From: Zonotrichia leucophrys gambelii
Taxonomy: Eukaryota > Chordata > Aves > Passeriformes > Passerellidae
Assembly: GCF_028769735.1 (NCBI RefSeq)
Contig: NC_088177.1
Location: 14,572,599-14,636,598 of the forward strand
Direction: 5' to 3'
Length of the DNA: 64,000 nucleotides
Shown: piece after piece, positions 24,901 through 38,200 of the stretch
Layout of the letters: every line of letters begins with the position of its first letter
How positions within the stretch are numbered: the stretch's first letter is position 1
Program-made: the position numbers and the translations under genes
Notes under the pieces: generated by a model
Database searches by the model: none
The model's input: the letters and a program-made list of their open reading frames with translations, nothing else
What the model was told of the DNA's origin: nothing

Positions 24901-27900
24901 TCAAATGATGCTCCTGAGATGGTGGTTGAAGCACTTCTCCATATGCTGACATCCTTTTCCTGTCTAGTGCACTTTTCTGTGGGTACTGGCTCAGGTATTT
25001 TTGGTATGGGAACTGATCAAATATGACCAGGAAGTGGGAAGGGGAGGAGTAAGTTAATTTAGACATGTTCAGTCTGACTGTGGAGCAACAGAGTAAAATG
25101 CAGTACAGATGCTTTTCCTAATGGATGTAAAACCCAGGCACTGGTTTGTCATACACTGGTTTCCTCAGTGCTTGCAGTGCAGTTCTTTGCTGACCCAACC
25201 AGAACAGATTTATCCACGTGGACATTGTCTCTATCTGGCCTTCAGTTCACTTTTGTGCTCTTCAAGGCACCCCACTTCAATAAGTGAGGATGCACAGTGC
25301 TGTTGTGAAGAAAAGCAGAAACCTTGTTGTTACTGTGTTCAGTTTATTTGCCTTTGTTATGAATTCAGGTTCCTATGTGTGTGTATTAGGAAGGTTTCTC
25401 TTTTTTCCTGCTGAGCTCTATCAGAACAAAACAAACAGAAAAGCTTTTTACTTGGTTTCATCTCTCTTCAAAAATGAGGAATGTATTGACTTTTGAATGC
25501 AACAGAGCTCAGTTTATCTTTTAACTAATAACAGAAAAGAAACAGAACTTGCAGCAAACAGTGTGGTGGCTCTGTCTTGTCCAGTGGCTTTTCTCCCCTG
25601 CTCACCCTCATTTAAAAAATGCTTTTGCTAAAGATAGAATTTTGCCTTTGAATCTTTACTTTTGTAAGGTTTATCATAGCACAACTTGCCAGAACTTAAT
25701 TGCCTTTTGGCAGATCTTTTTTCAGTTAATGGTGTTGCTGATGCTGGAAAAGAGGAGGATTCAGATGTTGAAGGGACTGATCTTGAAAAGGAAGACAGAC
25801 CTGTTCAACTGGGCTTTTTTGAGCTGGTCTTTAGTGGAATTGGGCTGAAGCAGAGTAGTCTCATTTTTCCTTTTGCCTCTCTCCCTGGCAATGATTTTGC
25901 AACTTGTTGGAGTCCTCCAATAAAATTTTCATGCATTTCACAAACTCTGATGAATTGTTAGAAAAGAGAGATTGATGTCGCTGTCCCTGTAGGAGACATG
26001 AAGCTGACTGGAGTATGATGTGGTTGAAACTGTGAATTCTTGCTCATCACTCAGATCTGCTGAGTTTTAGTGACAGTTAGCTGTAATAAAGCCTCTGATA
26101 AAAACTTGATTTTATTTCTTGGTCATGAAAATTAATCCATTAAGCTCTATCATAATGGATGCAGCCTTTCCAGCACTTTATTTTGGAGTGGCCTTATAGG
26201 TTCACAACATTGTGAAGTTTTTGAATTATTTATCATACTCATGCAGTTCAGTCATCTGTTATTTATCTTCTATTTTTATCACATTTTAGCACATTCTGTT
26301 TTCTTCTAACTTTTGCTCTAGCCCTCTTCACTCTGTTTTTTCAGTAGACAGTCTTTTACTCAGTTGTGCTTCAGCAGATTGGCTTGTCACAGCCAATATA
26401 TGTACATTATACATAAATTTCCTTGGTTTTTCCATGTTTCTTCAGTGTTCCAGATTTTTTGGCAGTGGGCTATCAATCAAATAGCTTACCTGTTTTTCTA
26501 TGGAATTCTCAGTTTGCTGTAGGTGGTCTCTATGCATTCCATATGCTCCCAGGTTCTGCAGCTAATTTTTCTTCTTACAAATATTCCTTCAGAAATCTGG
26601 ACAGATTTAAAGCTGCATAGTTTGGTTGTGTTCAGATGTCATTTCAATATTCTTGGTTCAGCAGTGTTCTAAATGACCTCTTCCTCTATCTGCACAAGAT
26701 TCAGACTTGCCACATCTTTTGTATTTTTTTTTGGAGGTTTTATGGCTTGGCATGCTTTGGTGCTTTCAAATGAAATCAAAAACTAAAGGAGGAAATCTTG
26801 TGTGCTGTCTCTGTCTGTTCTCCCCTTGCAAGCAGCTATGTAGTCATGTCCATCTTGAGGCTTTGAAGGTTGCTCTTATTACACATGGAAGAGTTTTAGG
26901 ATCTTGTTGTTCACTGGGTTGCTTCATCAGCTGTGCTTGTTTGATTTGTACCTTTTCTATACTGTAATTCTGCTGCTTTTTCTTTGTTTTTTGTTAATTT
27001 TGTCCATGCTTGCAAGGTTTTTTTTTTTTTCTTCTTATGATTGATTTCAATTGGATAAAATTTTAAAACATTGAATTTGGCTTTCATGTGTTTTTCAGTT
27101 AGCTGGTTTAGCTGCCTTTTTTTAATATGTTCTCCATTATTCTTTTTGTACCTCTAATTCTCTGCCACGTTTTTGAAACTGAATGTGCATGTCCATCTGC
27201 ATCTCCCAGTTCATTCACAGAAGTTAGTGATAACCTAATGGATGAAATCAAGACTTGGGAGTCTGAAAGAATATCTCCACATTTGTTTTTTGTGCCTGAT
27301 CCCCATCTGGAATTGCTCAGGAGGAAACAAGGAATAGGTGTGACTCAAACAATGAGGATGCAATTTCCATCTCTACGGTGTTTCACAAACACTCTCTTCC
27401 TCTGACCACTGCGGTTCTCCACACACTCAGATTTCCTTTTCTGATGTACATGATAGGTGATAAAGATGTACCAAGACCTCCTGGGTTTAAATATGAGCTG
27501 CTGTTCTCCTCTGGATGAAAAGATGAGTCCTGTGCAAAATGATTTTCTCTTCATCTGCTGCATTGCAGTGATGTCATGGATGGGATGTTTTTAGCCCTTG
27601 TGGTTTTTTTTTTAATACCTAATATGTTTTACAAAGGAGGTTTTTCCTATTATTGTTCTCTACTGTGATGAGAAATACAAATGTCCTGAAGACAACGCTG
27701 TGTATAATTTTAGCTGAAATACACTGCTGATCTAAACACCAAGCAGGACACTAAGATGTGAAGTGATAATATCTAAAGTTTCAGCAAGTCTTTTTAGAGA
27801 TTTATGCTAACTATTAGGAACAATATGCTTAAAATGTGTTTTCTCCATTTTTCAAGTAGGAGAAAACCCCCAAAAAATCATCTGCCACTTGTGTCATAGC

Positions 27901-30900
27901 AGTAATCATAGTTGTGGGAAAGGTTTTTAGTTATAAAACTGATTTATATGCAATATGAGTGAATGGAATACATTAACCCTGATGTCCTGGACTTTGAAAT
28001 AATAGTGTCATCAGTGTCCTGCTTCTTTTCCAGTCCAAAATTGCACATTGAATGTGGTGATATCTGTGAAATGAGAATATATGGGACTGTACAGAACTCT
28101 GGACTAAAAAATCAAAGAAGATGATGGAAGTTTTCTTTGTGGTGAAACAAGGATTAAAAGACACCTCCTGGCTCAAACTGCACAAGTGAACAAATTAGGT
28201 CTTTTTATGATACAAAGTGGGACATTTGTGGCAGTGAATTAAAGGTATTTCCTTTGAGCTTCATGCACCTTCATCTGTTTAGTCCATTGGTTATATTGTT
28301 GACACAGCTTTGATTTATATTTATTGCTTGAAAAGAGAAGATATTCTTATGTCTCTCTGCATACTACATCCTACGTGAACACAAAATCTAGTGTTTGGGC
28401 TCCGGATAAATTTTATCAGTGTGCCTAGCTGAATTGTGTATTACAGTCAAAAATTTATGTGAAATGTCTATTCTTAGTTACATTTTAATATTTCTACTTG
28501 ATATTGTCTGAATATTTGATCACTGAGATCCTGGTTATTTAACAAAAAATATTTCTTAGTTATAATAAGTAGTCTGTTTTACTTGTTGTATTTGTGAACT
28601 TCAGTAACAAATATTCGGTTCTCGAAAAGAAACCTTGGTTTTTATACATCCAGAATTTTCAGTGCTATTCTATATAATCCAGGTGTAATAGAAATAACAT
28701 TCCATGCTGCCTAGTAAGTATGTCACTAGGTCCAGTTTCAGTTAGTAGAACTAACAGTTCTTGAAGTGATTGTGATTCATTTAGAGGGGGTGCTTTTGTT
28801 AAGGTAAATCTGAGTAGTTGGTAGTTTTTTAAGTGAGGATGGCTCTACATGGAGTGTGTCTAATGAAGATTTTGGTTTGTAAAGTAGTAAAGCCAATGTA
28901 ATTTCAAGTTTTGTTTCTTGAATTGGTTGTAGGAGAATATATAGTTACACTCTACAAGTATTCTGCTGAAATTAGTATCTGTAAGATTTTTCAGTAGTGC
29001 ATGTAGTGCTTTTTTTTATGTGCTTATGTTTAGTTCAGTTTGTTGAACCCTGACACTCAATGCAGCAGTATCATATGGTTACCAACACACTCCTTAACAG
29101 GAGTAAAGTGGGGAAAATAAATATGTATATAATGACAACTTTTGTGACTCTATGAAGAGTCTCCTAAATGAAGAAAAATGTCCAGTCCAATACCTGTGGT
29201 TATGAACTTGCACTCCAGGATGCAGACAGAACTGAACACATCAGCTTGTGGTTTAAGCAAACCAGGAGCAGCTCCACTCCAGAAATGCTGTGGGTTTACC
29301 TCCAGAGCCGTGTCAGCATGCTGCACTCCTGAGACAATTCAGGAGTGTGAGGGTGTTGGAGGCATGGAGGTAACCAGTGTGAGGTTTCAGAGGTCATGTG
29401 GGTCTCAGGGCATCATTCCCAATGGGGTGTTGAAAGGCAACCCATGGAAATATCCAGTTTCCATGCTGTGCCTATGCACTGCGCCTCTCTGCTTATTCCA
29501 TGTATATTTCTGTATTTCTTGGTGCCCTGTCTGGCTGTCTCTACATCCATGAGATTCTGACCACGTTCATGGACTTTTTACAGCTTCTTGACAGTTGTTA
29601 CTGCTAGAGTTTTATTAGATTTTCGAGCACTTGTGTCATTGCCTATTTGATGTGTTGTAAGATATCTGGAGTAACTTAGTCATAAGTTATTTGAAGAAGC
29701 ATGTTCAGAGGGGCCTTTAGGTTAATTTTCATATCACCTAGGTTGTAATTTTAATGAAGAAAAAAGGTTCTGCCTGTATGTTAGGCTGAGGAAAACTGTG
29801 GCTTGGTATAAAATTTCTGTCTGTGTTGCCTGGTTTGTTTTGGGCTGCTCCTGTGTGAGAATTAGCCTAAAGATTTGATGTGACATCTCTGTGGGGTGGC
29901 AAGATTTTCTAAGAAAATGCGTTCATGTGTAAGTCAGTGTGCTCCCACACATAAATACAAATTCTGCCTTTCTATCCTTGCATAGGACAGAAAAACAGGA
30001 TTTCTTTCTTGAAAACTTATTGCCCTCTCTAGACCCTGAAACAGATCTTAACCAGTCAAACATAATTCTGGGGAATGTGATTCCCAACCTCACCCTGTTT
30101 TTCCTTATTAATAGTGGTCAAGGTGCTGTAGGAAGCTTTTTGCTGATGTTAGAAATACCTGCCCCTCGCTCTTGGCTGTGATTTGAACAAGTGCTGACTC
30201 TCATACCTGAAATCAAGGGCAGCATGCTTTGATCATAAAGTACTCCACATTTTATAGCTCTTTAGGAAATAACACCTGAGGGCTTGCACATGTTTCCTTG
30301 GCAGGTTGTTTCTGTAGTTTCTGCCAGGTTTTACTGCACCTGCAGCAAATCAGTTTGAGTGTAGCTGAGTTTAAGCCTCTCAGTAGAGGCAGGAAAATGC
30401 TTGATGATCATTTCAGATTGGGAACCTCAATTCTCTTATGTTGGGTTGCCACACTGGCTGAATGTAAAATAAGGACAACACTCTTTTTGAAACACACTCA
30501 AGTTTGTGGACCATAAAGTGCTCTGGTGAGAGCTGCCAGAGAACTGTTTCTTGTGAGTGTCCTCTGGCTTCAGGCTGCACTTTGAGGGGTTGGTGGCAAA
30601 TAATGCACCAGGCTTTGTGAAGGACCATCAGACAAGATGTTCATTTGGTGACCTGCCTCTGTTTTGTGTACTGAACAAGGCAACAGCCTACAGAAAAAGG
30701 GTCATTGTATAATCACACACTGTCATTATGGTTACATGTAAGAGAATCCCAATTATGATCATATAGACAACTTTTTGCCGTTTTACAGCAGAGGACTTCA
30801 GCTTTCAGAAAATCAAACTACTTTTCTTCTCCTGGATTGTGCTGGTGGCCAGGCTTGCCTTTTTGTGACAGGAATTTTCAAATGAAGCACCCACTTCTTG

Positions 30901-31099
30901 TAGTGTCCTCTGTTCCTTTAGGAAGAGGCAAATTCACTGTGTTATAGGGGAATTCCCTCCTTCTTCCTGTTGTGCAATCCCTGCAGATTTATCTCATTTG
31001 ATTAACAGCATGGCTTCTGACACAGGAAATAATTGGTAAATCCAGGATTTTTAAGAACTTTACAGAAGCTGATCATGCTTGGAATACTTCATGTGTTCT
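18970..31099 (+). other. Putative intronic DNA, no gene recognised
   Basis: The sequence is AT-rich with T-runs at 19,482-19,493, 20,127-20,140 and 27,018-27,030. GC-richer patches at about 19,202-19,450, 21,170-21,390 and 29,200-29,460 have frames open on one or both strands but no recognisable protein or repeat family. A frame at 25,686-25,961 contains an acidic stretch after a TTTTTTCAG-type acceptor but has no good donor. A 92-codon ATG frame at 27,127-27,405 begins with a hydrophobic segment. I consider all of these unproven. Confidence 0.45.
24377..24418. repeat. Two-copy 21-bp tandem repeat
   Basis: GTGTTTGTCTAAGGTAGAAT plus one T at 24,377-24,397 is repeated with few changes at 24,398-24,418 (GTGTTTGTCTGAGGTACAAT). 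It is a small local duplication with no evident function. Confidence 0.75.
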
Positions 31100-31950
31100 T
31101 GTTCATAATTTAGATTGTTATTGTTAATATAGTTGAAGGAGTTGACAGTCACAGATATAATTGCTATTGGAAAGCTGGGGTTATTACCCTCATGGGGTTT
31201 GACAACACACACTTTTGCAGAATCATTGTTTTTGGATCATCTGTTTCTTGTTTAGAGACCATGACTAAGTAGCTTATAAAAAAGTCATTGAGCTAATATC
31301 TTATAGAGAAACCTGTGATGTCAGATTTGATCCCCTAATTGCTCTTATAATTGGCATTTATTGGAGCTCTTTCACAAGTCAGGGCAACAGACCTCATTTG
31401 TTTTATGTAGAATGCTGTAAAAACAATTGAACTGGCAGCTGATTACAGTTTTCTATTCAGTAAGCAATTTTGGAAGACTGTGGCCTAGACAGTTGTCTGA
31501 TTTGCCTAGGTTGTAAAAGTTAAATGTAAAGAGAGATGAATTTTCAGCATATGGCTCTGTGTTAGCAATTACATGCATTAGTGGTTTAGCTGGTGTGTTG
31601 TGTCTGCTCTATAAATGTTTATATTGCAGCATTCTGCTAATAGATATTGATGACAGGCAGTGTTTGGAGGCCCAATGTATGGCAGTGGCCATTAATTATG
31701 GCCCTGTAACGATCCATCTACTTGTGTTTGCCAGCATATCCAGTTATAACCCATGCTTGTGGCAACATCAACTATTCTGTTGTTCCCTAATAATTTAGCA
31801 CAAGGTCATTGTCAGCTGGGATGTAAATATTTAACGTTTCATATTGAGCACATTAGAGTTTTAGAACTCTTTAAGCACAAGTGAGCCTGGAAATTAAATT
31901 ATGCTGATTTTACATGAAGCTTGTCTTATTCATTCTGAAATGATTTGGAA
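31100..31950. promoter_or_regulatory. Possible conserved non-coding element cluster
   Basis: This interval is AT-rich but unusually free of homopolymers and recognisable repeats. It is dense in TAAT, ATTA and CATTAATTATGG-type homeodomain cores and CAGCTG E-boxes (CTGGCAGCTGATTACAG near 31,432; GCCATTAATTATGGCCC near 31,689). That texture is familiar from vertebrate developmental enhancers, but conservation cannot be judged from one sequence. Confidence 0.2.
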
Positions 31951-32764
31951 TGTTTTTTGATTGCCTAACTATGTGTATAAAGGAAGTATGCAGTCTCTTT
32001 GTCTGCTCTGAAACTACAGAGAGCTCTGTGGTGAAAGGAAACTTTTTAATGTCACACTCCTGTCAAGAAAAATAATTCATTGACCCTTGTCCATAAAAAT
32101 TGGTAGCAAAATTACACACTTCTGACCAGTCTCTGGATCTCATGTCTCAAAAGCGTGAAGAATGTGATAAGTTTGAATTCAGCTGTGATGGGTGTTTTGA
32201 CACTAAAATATTTTACTTTTGCCATATGGCTTCTCTCAATTCTGTACTTCTTTCTCAGTTGCACATCAGCTCTGAACAGCATGGGGTTTGTGGAATCATC
32301 TCTTCAAGCTGCAGACACAAAAATGAGCTTTTTTTCCACTATTTGTCAGTTAGAGACAGTCCTCTGGAATTGACATTAAATTTTTGTAATTGTAACAATG
32401 AATGTCTAATATCAATGGAAAGAATAAATGAAATATTTCTGGTGGCATTCATCCTGAAACTGAAGCTTGATTAGCAAGTAATTAACCGTCACTGTTATGC
32501 CTTTGCCTGACTTCACTGGCTGGATCCCAGAAATACTGACTTTTCCTAGTGGTGAAAAAGATCAAGGGCTTCTCCTGGATGTTGAGTTCAGCTGGCAGAG
32601 AACAAATTCCTGTGACAAGTGTGAAGAATGACCTGTGAACCTTATCCCACACACATAAACCCATAGAGCAATGACTGCTGAGCTTTTCTGTGCCCACAGT
32701 GCTGTGGTGAACACATCGCTTCTTGTACTGGAAAGCTTTTAATTTCTCTGCGGAATGTTGTTAC

Positions 32765-32780
32765 TTTTTTTTTTTTTTTT
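32765..32780 (+). repeat. Poly(T) tract, 16 bases
   Basis: This is an uninterrupted T-run on the plus strand without a recognisable retrotransposon body beside it. Confidence 0.95.
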
Positions 32781-35277
32781 AACATGGACCCCTTCAGGCC
32801 ACTGAAAATTCTTTTCTGGTTTATTTTTCTACGTTTGACTTAAGAGGAAATATATATGCCTATGAAAATTCCCATTTTAATGTGTAATATTTGGGAAAAA
32901 GTGCATTTGCTGAGAGTATTGGACACTGTGCTGTTTGTATACACAAAGCCTCTGTACTAGACATGGTAAAATTGCCCAAAGAAGGCAGTTAAGTGATTTG
33001 TCATAAGATCTCATAAGAGCCTTGGAAATTCTTGGGACAGTTGCAGTGTGTATGTGTCCTAGAGAACACGTCCCCAAAATTCTTGTTTTTGTTCAACCCT
33101 TGGGAGTTAATTAGTCCTTGACACTGGCAATTTTTTCTTCTGTGTGTTTAAAAAAGTTCGCTTGTACCTCAAATAATCTCTTGATTCACGTTTGACAAAT
33201 TATTAGGCCAGGTAAACTTGATGTCCAAAGTACTAGCAATATATGCAAGTATGGATTGAAGATTTAAAAATCATTTTCTGAGTTACTGAGAGTTTAATCT
33301 AATGGTTGTGGTTTCTGAATTTTCTGACAGGTAACATCGAGGTGAGATGCAAGACACGTGGAGAGGAGGGAAACACTAGATCAGGTTCAGTAATAACCTT
33401 TTCTGCTTTACTGTATATCTACATTTGATCAGATAAATGTGCTTACTAACACAAACAGCTAATCCCTTATATTGATCTGATGTGAATAGATTTAATTTCT
33501 TTGTTGGAACATAAATATTCCAATAGGAGGTTTTAGTGTGCTGTTTACACAGGGGAAAATCTGTAAACACCCATGGTCCTTTTGCTATCTGAATGTTTCT
33601 GTTGTCACTGTAGGGCACATAAAACCATAATAATTGTGGAATGGTGAAAGCTAATCCTTGTCCTGGATGGTTGCAGTTAAAATCTTTCTTTCCAGCACAT
33701 ATCTATGTCAACTTTTATTACGAATTCATGGTTCCTTGATGTGCCTGTTCTTGACCATTATTTATCTCACTGGCACAGGCTGATAATTTTATCTGTTGCT
33801 TTACTTTTATTCCAGTGCCAGACTGGGTTAGATCACAGAGCATGCAGATGTAGTTGTCAGTGCTTTGGGTGATGTGACTTCAGAGTAAGGCTGTCATCAC
33901 TGCTTTGAGAGAACATAAATCTGCTTTTTTAACTGGGTCAGTTTCTTGGGGAAGTGTAGTAATTAAAAATGACACTTGTGACCTTCTGTTGAATTTGTTC
34001 TGTTGATTTCATTTCCATTCAAGTTGTTGTATTCTGGTACATGGAGCCAGTGTCACTGGCTAGGTTAGATGGATTTAGAAATTAGTAGGAACTGTGGTTA
34101 GGATTTGCTGTAGGATTTTGGTGGCTGGCATAAATTGCAGGCTCTGTTCTGGGGAGCTGGGAAGGGAGAATCCCTTCTAGAACTTGACAAGCAAATTCAT
34201 GTGCTGAAGATATACAAGTAGCTAGGTAGGGATTTGTTCCTGATCAAGTCTTAGCAAGACTTACCATAAAACTGTGCTATTTTTATTACTTGACTTCCTC
34301 ACAAACATTTTATATTTTTTCTCTCTCAAGATGAAGCAGAATTTAAATCTGCATGGTTTATGTTAGAAGAATATAACTGCATTTTGGATCCAAGGCATGT
34401 GATGAAATAAAGGAGTATGGGGTGAGAGGACGATGTACTCAATTACCATGTCCTGAGCAGAAGTAAACAATGTGGGCTGTGCTCTCAAGAGTGGGGAGTT
34501 ACACTGTGTAACATGAGGTGATGTTCTGGCACCTGTAAAGCATCACAGCTGAAGTTTCTCGATTAAAATATTTCTGAGAAATACATCAGAAATAGCTAGA
34601 TGTTCTGATCCTCTAAATATGAGCTTTGGGCTCTTAGCTCAATGAAAATGTTATAGAAAAAGGTTGCTGAAGGTTTTTGAGTTAGTTTGGACTCATTTGG
34701 GGTTTTAGTGGGTTTTTTTTGCTTTTTTGGGGCTTGTTTTTAACATAGATGAACCTTGTCTATAAAGAGGTGGTGTTTCAAGGCAGAATTTTTTTGTCTC
34801 CAGCCCTTGCCCTGCTGTTCCCAGGCACCAGATTATGTTGGTCTATGGCATAAATAGGGAGACATGGTAAAGAACCCATAAATATGAGTTCTGCAGAATC
34901 AGCAGTATATTGAAAGTCTTCTAAACTTCAGATCAGGCTCCCAAAGATAGATTTCAGCTGTGATTGTTGGAGACAGAAACATAAATGGGCTCTTTCTGCT
35001 GGTGCTTGTCACATGGGACAGTCACTCTTTGTGTAAGAGTCTGTGTGAGCTTCACTTACTTGCCTTTTTTTCTGGCTTTTGCCTCTCTGCTTAAGAATAA
35101 AGCCTCAAATTTTAGTACTTGCTCTGTGAAAATTGTTAGATACATTTAGTTACAGTGAGCACTCTTCCAGGGCCTTATTTATTGGGACAGAATGAATAGA
35201 AAGCTGTTGTTTATATCTATATTCCCTGATTACGCTTACTAGCATGCCAAATACCTAATGAAAAACTGCCTTGTTGG

Positions 35278-35292
35278 TTTATTTATTTATTT
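35278..35292. repeat. Short (TTTA)n microsatellite
   Basis: About 3.75 units of TTTA run in tandem. It is short and probably only weakly polymorphic. Confidence 0.8.
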
Positions 35293-38200
35293 CTTGAACA
35301 AAGCCTGGTGTGCTCTTATGGTTCCATAGGGGTAGACAAATATACTGTAAGTGGCATTAATCAGAGCTCCAGCTCTGTCTTGGTATCTTTAACCCCACCT
35401 GTGGGAATAATGCTAGAGTTTGTTGTCTTCCCCACTTTCTGTCTTTACTATTAATTTGCACAGTAATACTGGATGCTTATTAGGTTGAAATTGCCAAGGA
35501 AAAATCTGTTACTTAAGTTTCTAAAAAGGCAAATGCTGTTACTATTATTTTTTCTTTTATGAAATGGTGCTTGCATTTATCTAAGGTGAGAGAAAAAACA
35601 GTGGAGCCTGTATGGAATGAAAAAGGAAGCTTCCAGTCCCTTCTACAGATCCAGATGTTCTCACCATAAGAGAAGCCTTCACTGTAACAGATCTAATTTT
35701 GCATGAGTTATGTTCATCCTTTGGGATGTCTAGGTGTGCTAAAGCATCTCTAAGGACAAGGTGGTAAACCTTGGACTAGCTTAAAGAACGGCAGCTCTTG
35801 ATGATTTTTGAGTTGTACTAAAGTTTGGAGTAGGCAGTATTCCTTGGCACAAGGAGGATGAGTGTTGATAAACCTGTGTTTAGAACCTAAATGTTCCTTT
35901 CAATGTCATGTATGGATGCCATCCTTTCGATTTAGAGGCAATTTAGTTTAGTTTTCACAAAGGAAAACCACAAATTACTAACAGTGTACTGAAGTCATTA
36001 GCTGACAGCCTCAATTAGCATAGCAAACGAAATGCAAAATAAATACAGGAAGAGCAAGACTGACTTAGCCTTGAATTTTCTGCTGTGTCCATATTACTGT
36101 GCTACAAGGCTTCATTCAGTAGACCTGACAGACAACTGGAGACTTAAAATGTTAAAGAATAAATTCCATTTTAATCCCTTTTGGGGAAAAAAAGCCACCA
36201 ACTTCTGGAACTGAGATAGTAATTAGGCTGAAACAGCGTAGATTAGCCCCACTTAATGTGGAATTTAATTACTTGAAAGCAATTAAATTAACATGGAGTC
36301 TGTTCAGCTTGGGGAAGGGTTTGAGTATATGGATTTTTGTCAAAAATGTTAATGCTGTCTCTGTGCTATAACTTGTTAACATAACTTTCTTTTTGCAGTT
36401 TGTCATCAATTCAAAGGCAACTGGTTTTCTTTAAATGAAATAGGTTGTATTGGTAGGGAAAAATGTCAAAACTGGCTGGATTGCACTTTGGTTCCTAGTT
36501 AGCAACAACCAGGCAGATAAGATAACATCTCCTCCTTTATTACATTTGAGATTTCCAGCCCTTTGCTTCCCTCATCTTGTTTACTTCCTCTTTACTACCT
36601 GGGAATTGCCAATAACTGCAGCACAGCTACCAGGGAAGCAGTTTGTCAGGGATTAAGGAAGAGGTTGAGTCATTTTTCCTCTGAATTCTGTCAAGATTCA
36701 CAAGATGCACAGCACATGACCCTTGTGGGGAGGGGAAAGCTCTTTGTGGTGTCCTGATCAATTTTTCACCATGGTTAAAGGAGGAAAGACACAAAGGCAC
36801 TGTTGGTGGAGACACACAGGTGTCAGGAAGGCACTGGGCAAAAAAAAATGTCCACTTTGTGTGGGAGCTGCTGAACTTTTCATTTGAAGAAAGGATAGGA
36901 ATGCAGAAATCCAGGATTTAGTGGTCTGGTGCTACCATCCTTTGTGCAGTGGAGAAGAGGACATTGTTGGTCATAAAGTGTAGTTGTAGACCAGTTGAAG
37001 GTTTGGTGTCAATCTGGGGTTTCTTGGGAGAAAAGGCCGGTCCAGTGCTGCCGGTTTGCCCTGGCTGCAGCTTTTTGGTGCTGATTGCATCTACTCCTTG
37101 GGGAGAGGTTATCTCAGAGCAGCTGCACAGGAGTCCTTCGGTGCCTTGGGCTCCTCCTGCAAGTGCAAGCCCAGCCTTGGCAGGGGCTGCTGCTGCAGCT
37201 GCTGTGGGGCTGGTAGAGCATGGGGTGTCCCTCTCCTTTATCACTGAGCAGGGGAGGCTGATGGGCCATGCTAGGATGTATGATTTCTGATTTTTCAAGC
37301 TGATTTCATGTCCACTGCCTGACTTTGAGATAAGAAATTTGGTGCTGAAAACACCTTCCTTTGGGTGTTAGGAGGGATTAAGTGCCATCCCTTCCTCCCT
37401 CAAGAAACCAAAACCCACAGTGCTGCTTTAGTTGCTTTTTGCTATTTGACTGTGACGTAGAGGACACTGCATTTTTAGTGGCAGCTTTAGTTTCAAAGTG
37501 TGTTGTGTCAGAGTCTTGAGAATCTTTTAAACTTGTGACTTCTGTTTTCTGCTGGCACAGTAGGTTTTAATTGTGGCAGTAAAGAGTAGTAACATTTTAA
37601 GTTGGAAATGTCTTTAGAATGTGGTTTGGGCATATATTTTTCAAAGGAGGAACACAAATTGAGATTTGTGTTTCCAGTGGTAGACCATTTTGAAAGATTG
37701 TTCAGTTTATGGGTAGTACTTCCAAGTTTCTCCTGCTGGGTTTTCGCTGAGCAGGTTAATGGTGTGTGTTATTCACATTGCAGTGAAAGTGCAAAGAGAC
37801 CCAAAGAGATCTGGTCATCCTTAACTTACTGTGAAACTGTTTGCATGCTGGTGGCTACATGAGTGAAGTTGGGATTTAAAGGGAAGCAGAGAAGAACTGA
37901 GCCCAGCTGGCTGTGCCTTTCCTCAGAAGGTGACTGTGCTCTTGTACACAGACCATGAACAGACAAGTGATGACTATAATCTTCCTCCTTAGCCTCTTAC
38001 ATGTCCAGTCCGGAAAGGCAAAGGCTATTCTATAAGTCAAATTCTGACGTGGATTTGAGCAATGGGCTGATAGTCCTGATCTCTTTCTTATTCTCCCTTT
38101 TTCTTGGAGGAGAAGGAACTAGAATGCTTGGGATCCATTTGTTCTAATGCCTGTTGACTATAAAAACCTTCTGTGTTGGTGGTTTTGCAGCTCTGCAGTG

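Noticed and set aside
25686..25961. Acidic frame (GKEEDSDVEGTDLEKEDRP) after a TTTTTTCAG-type acceptor
   Set aside because: It looks exon-like at its left edge, but no acceptable donor follows and the rest of the frame is hydrophobic, low-quality sequence.
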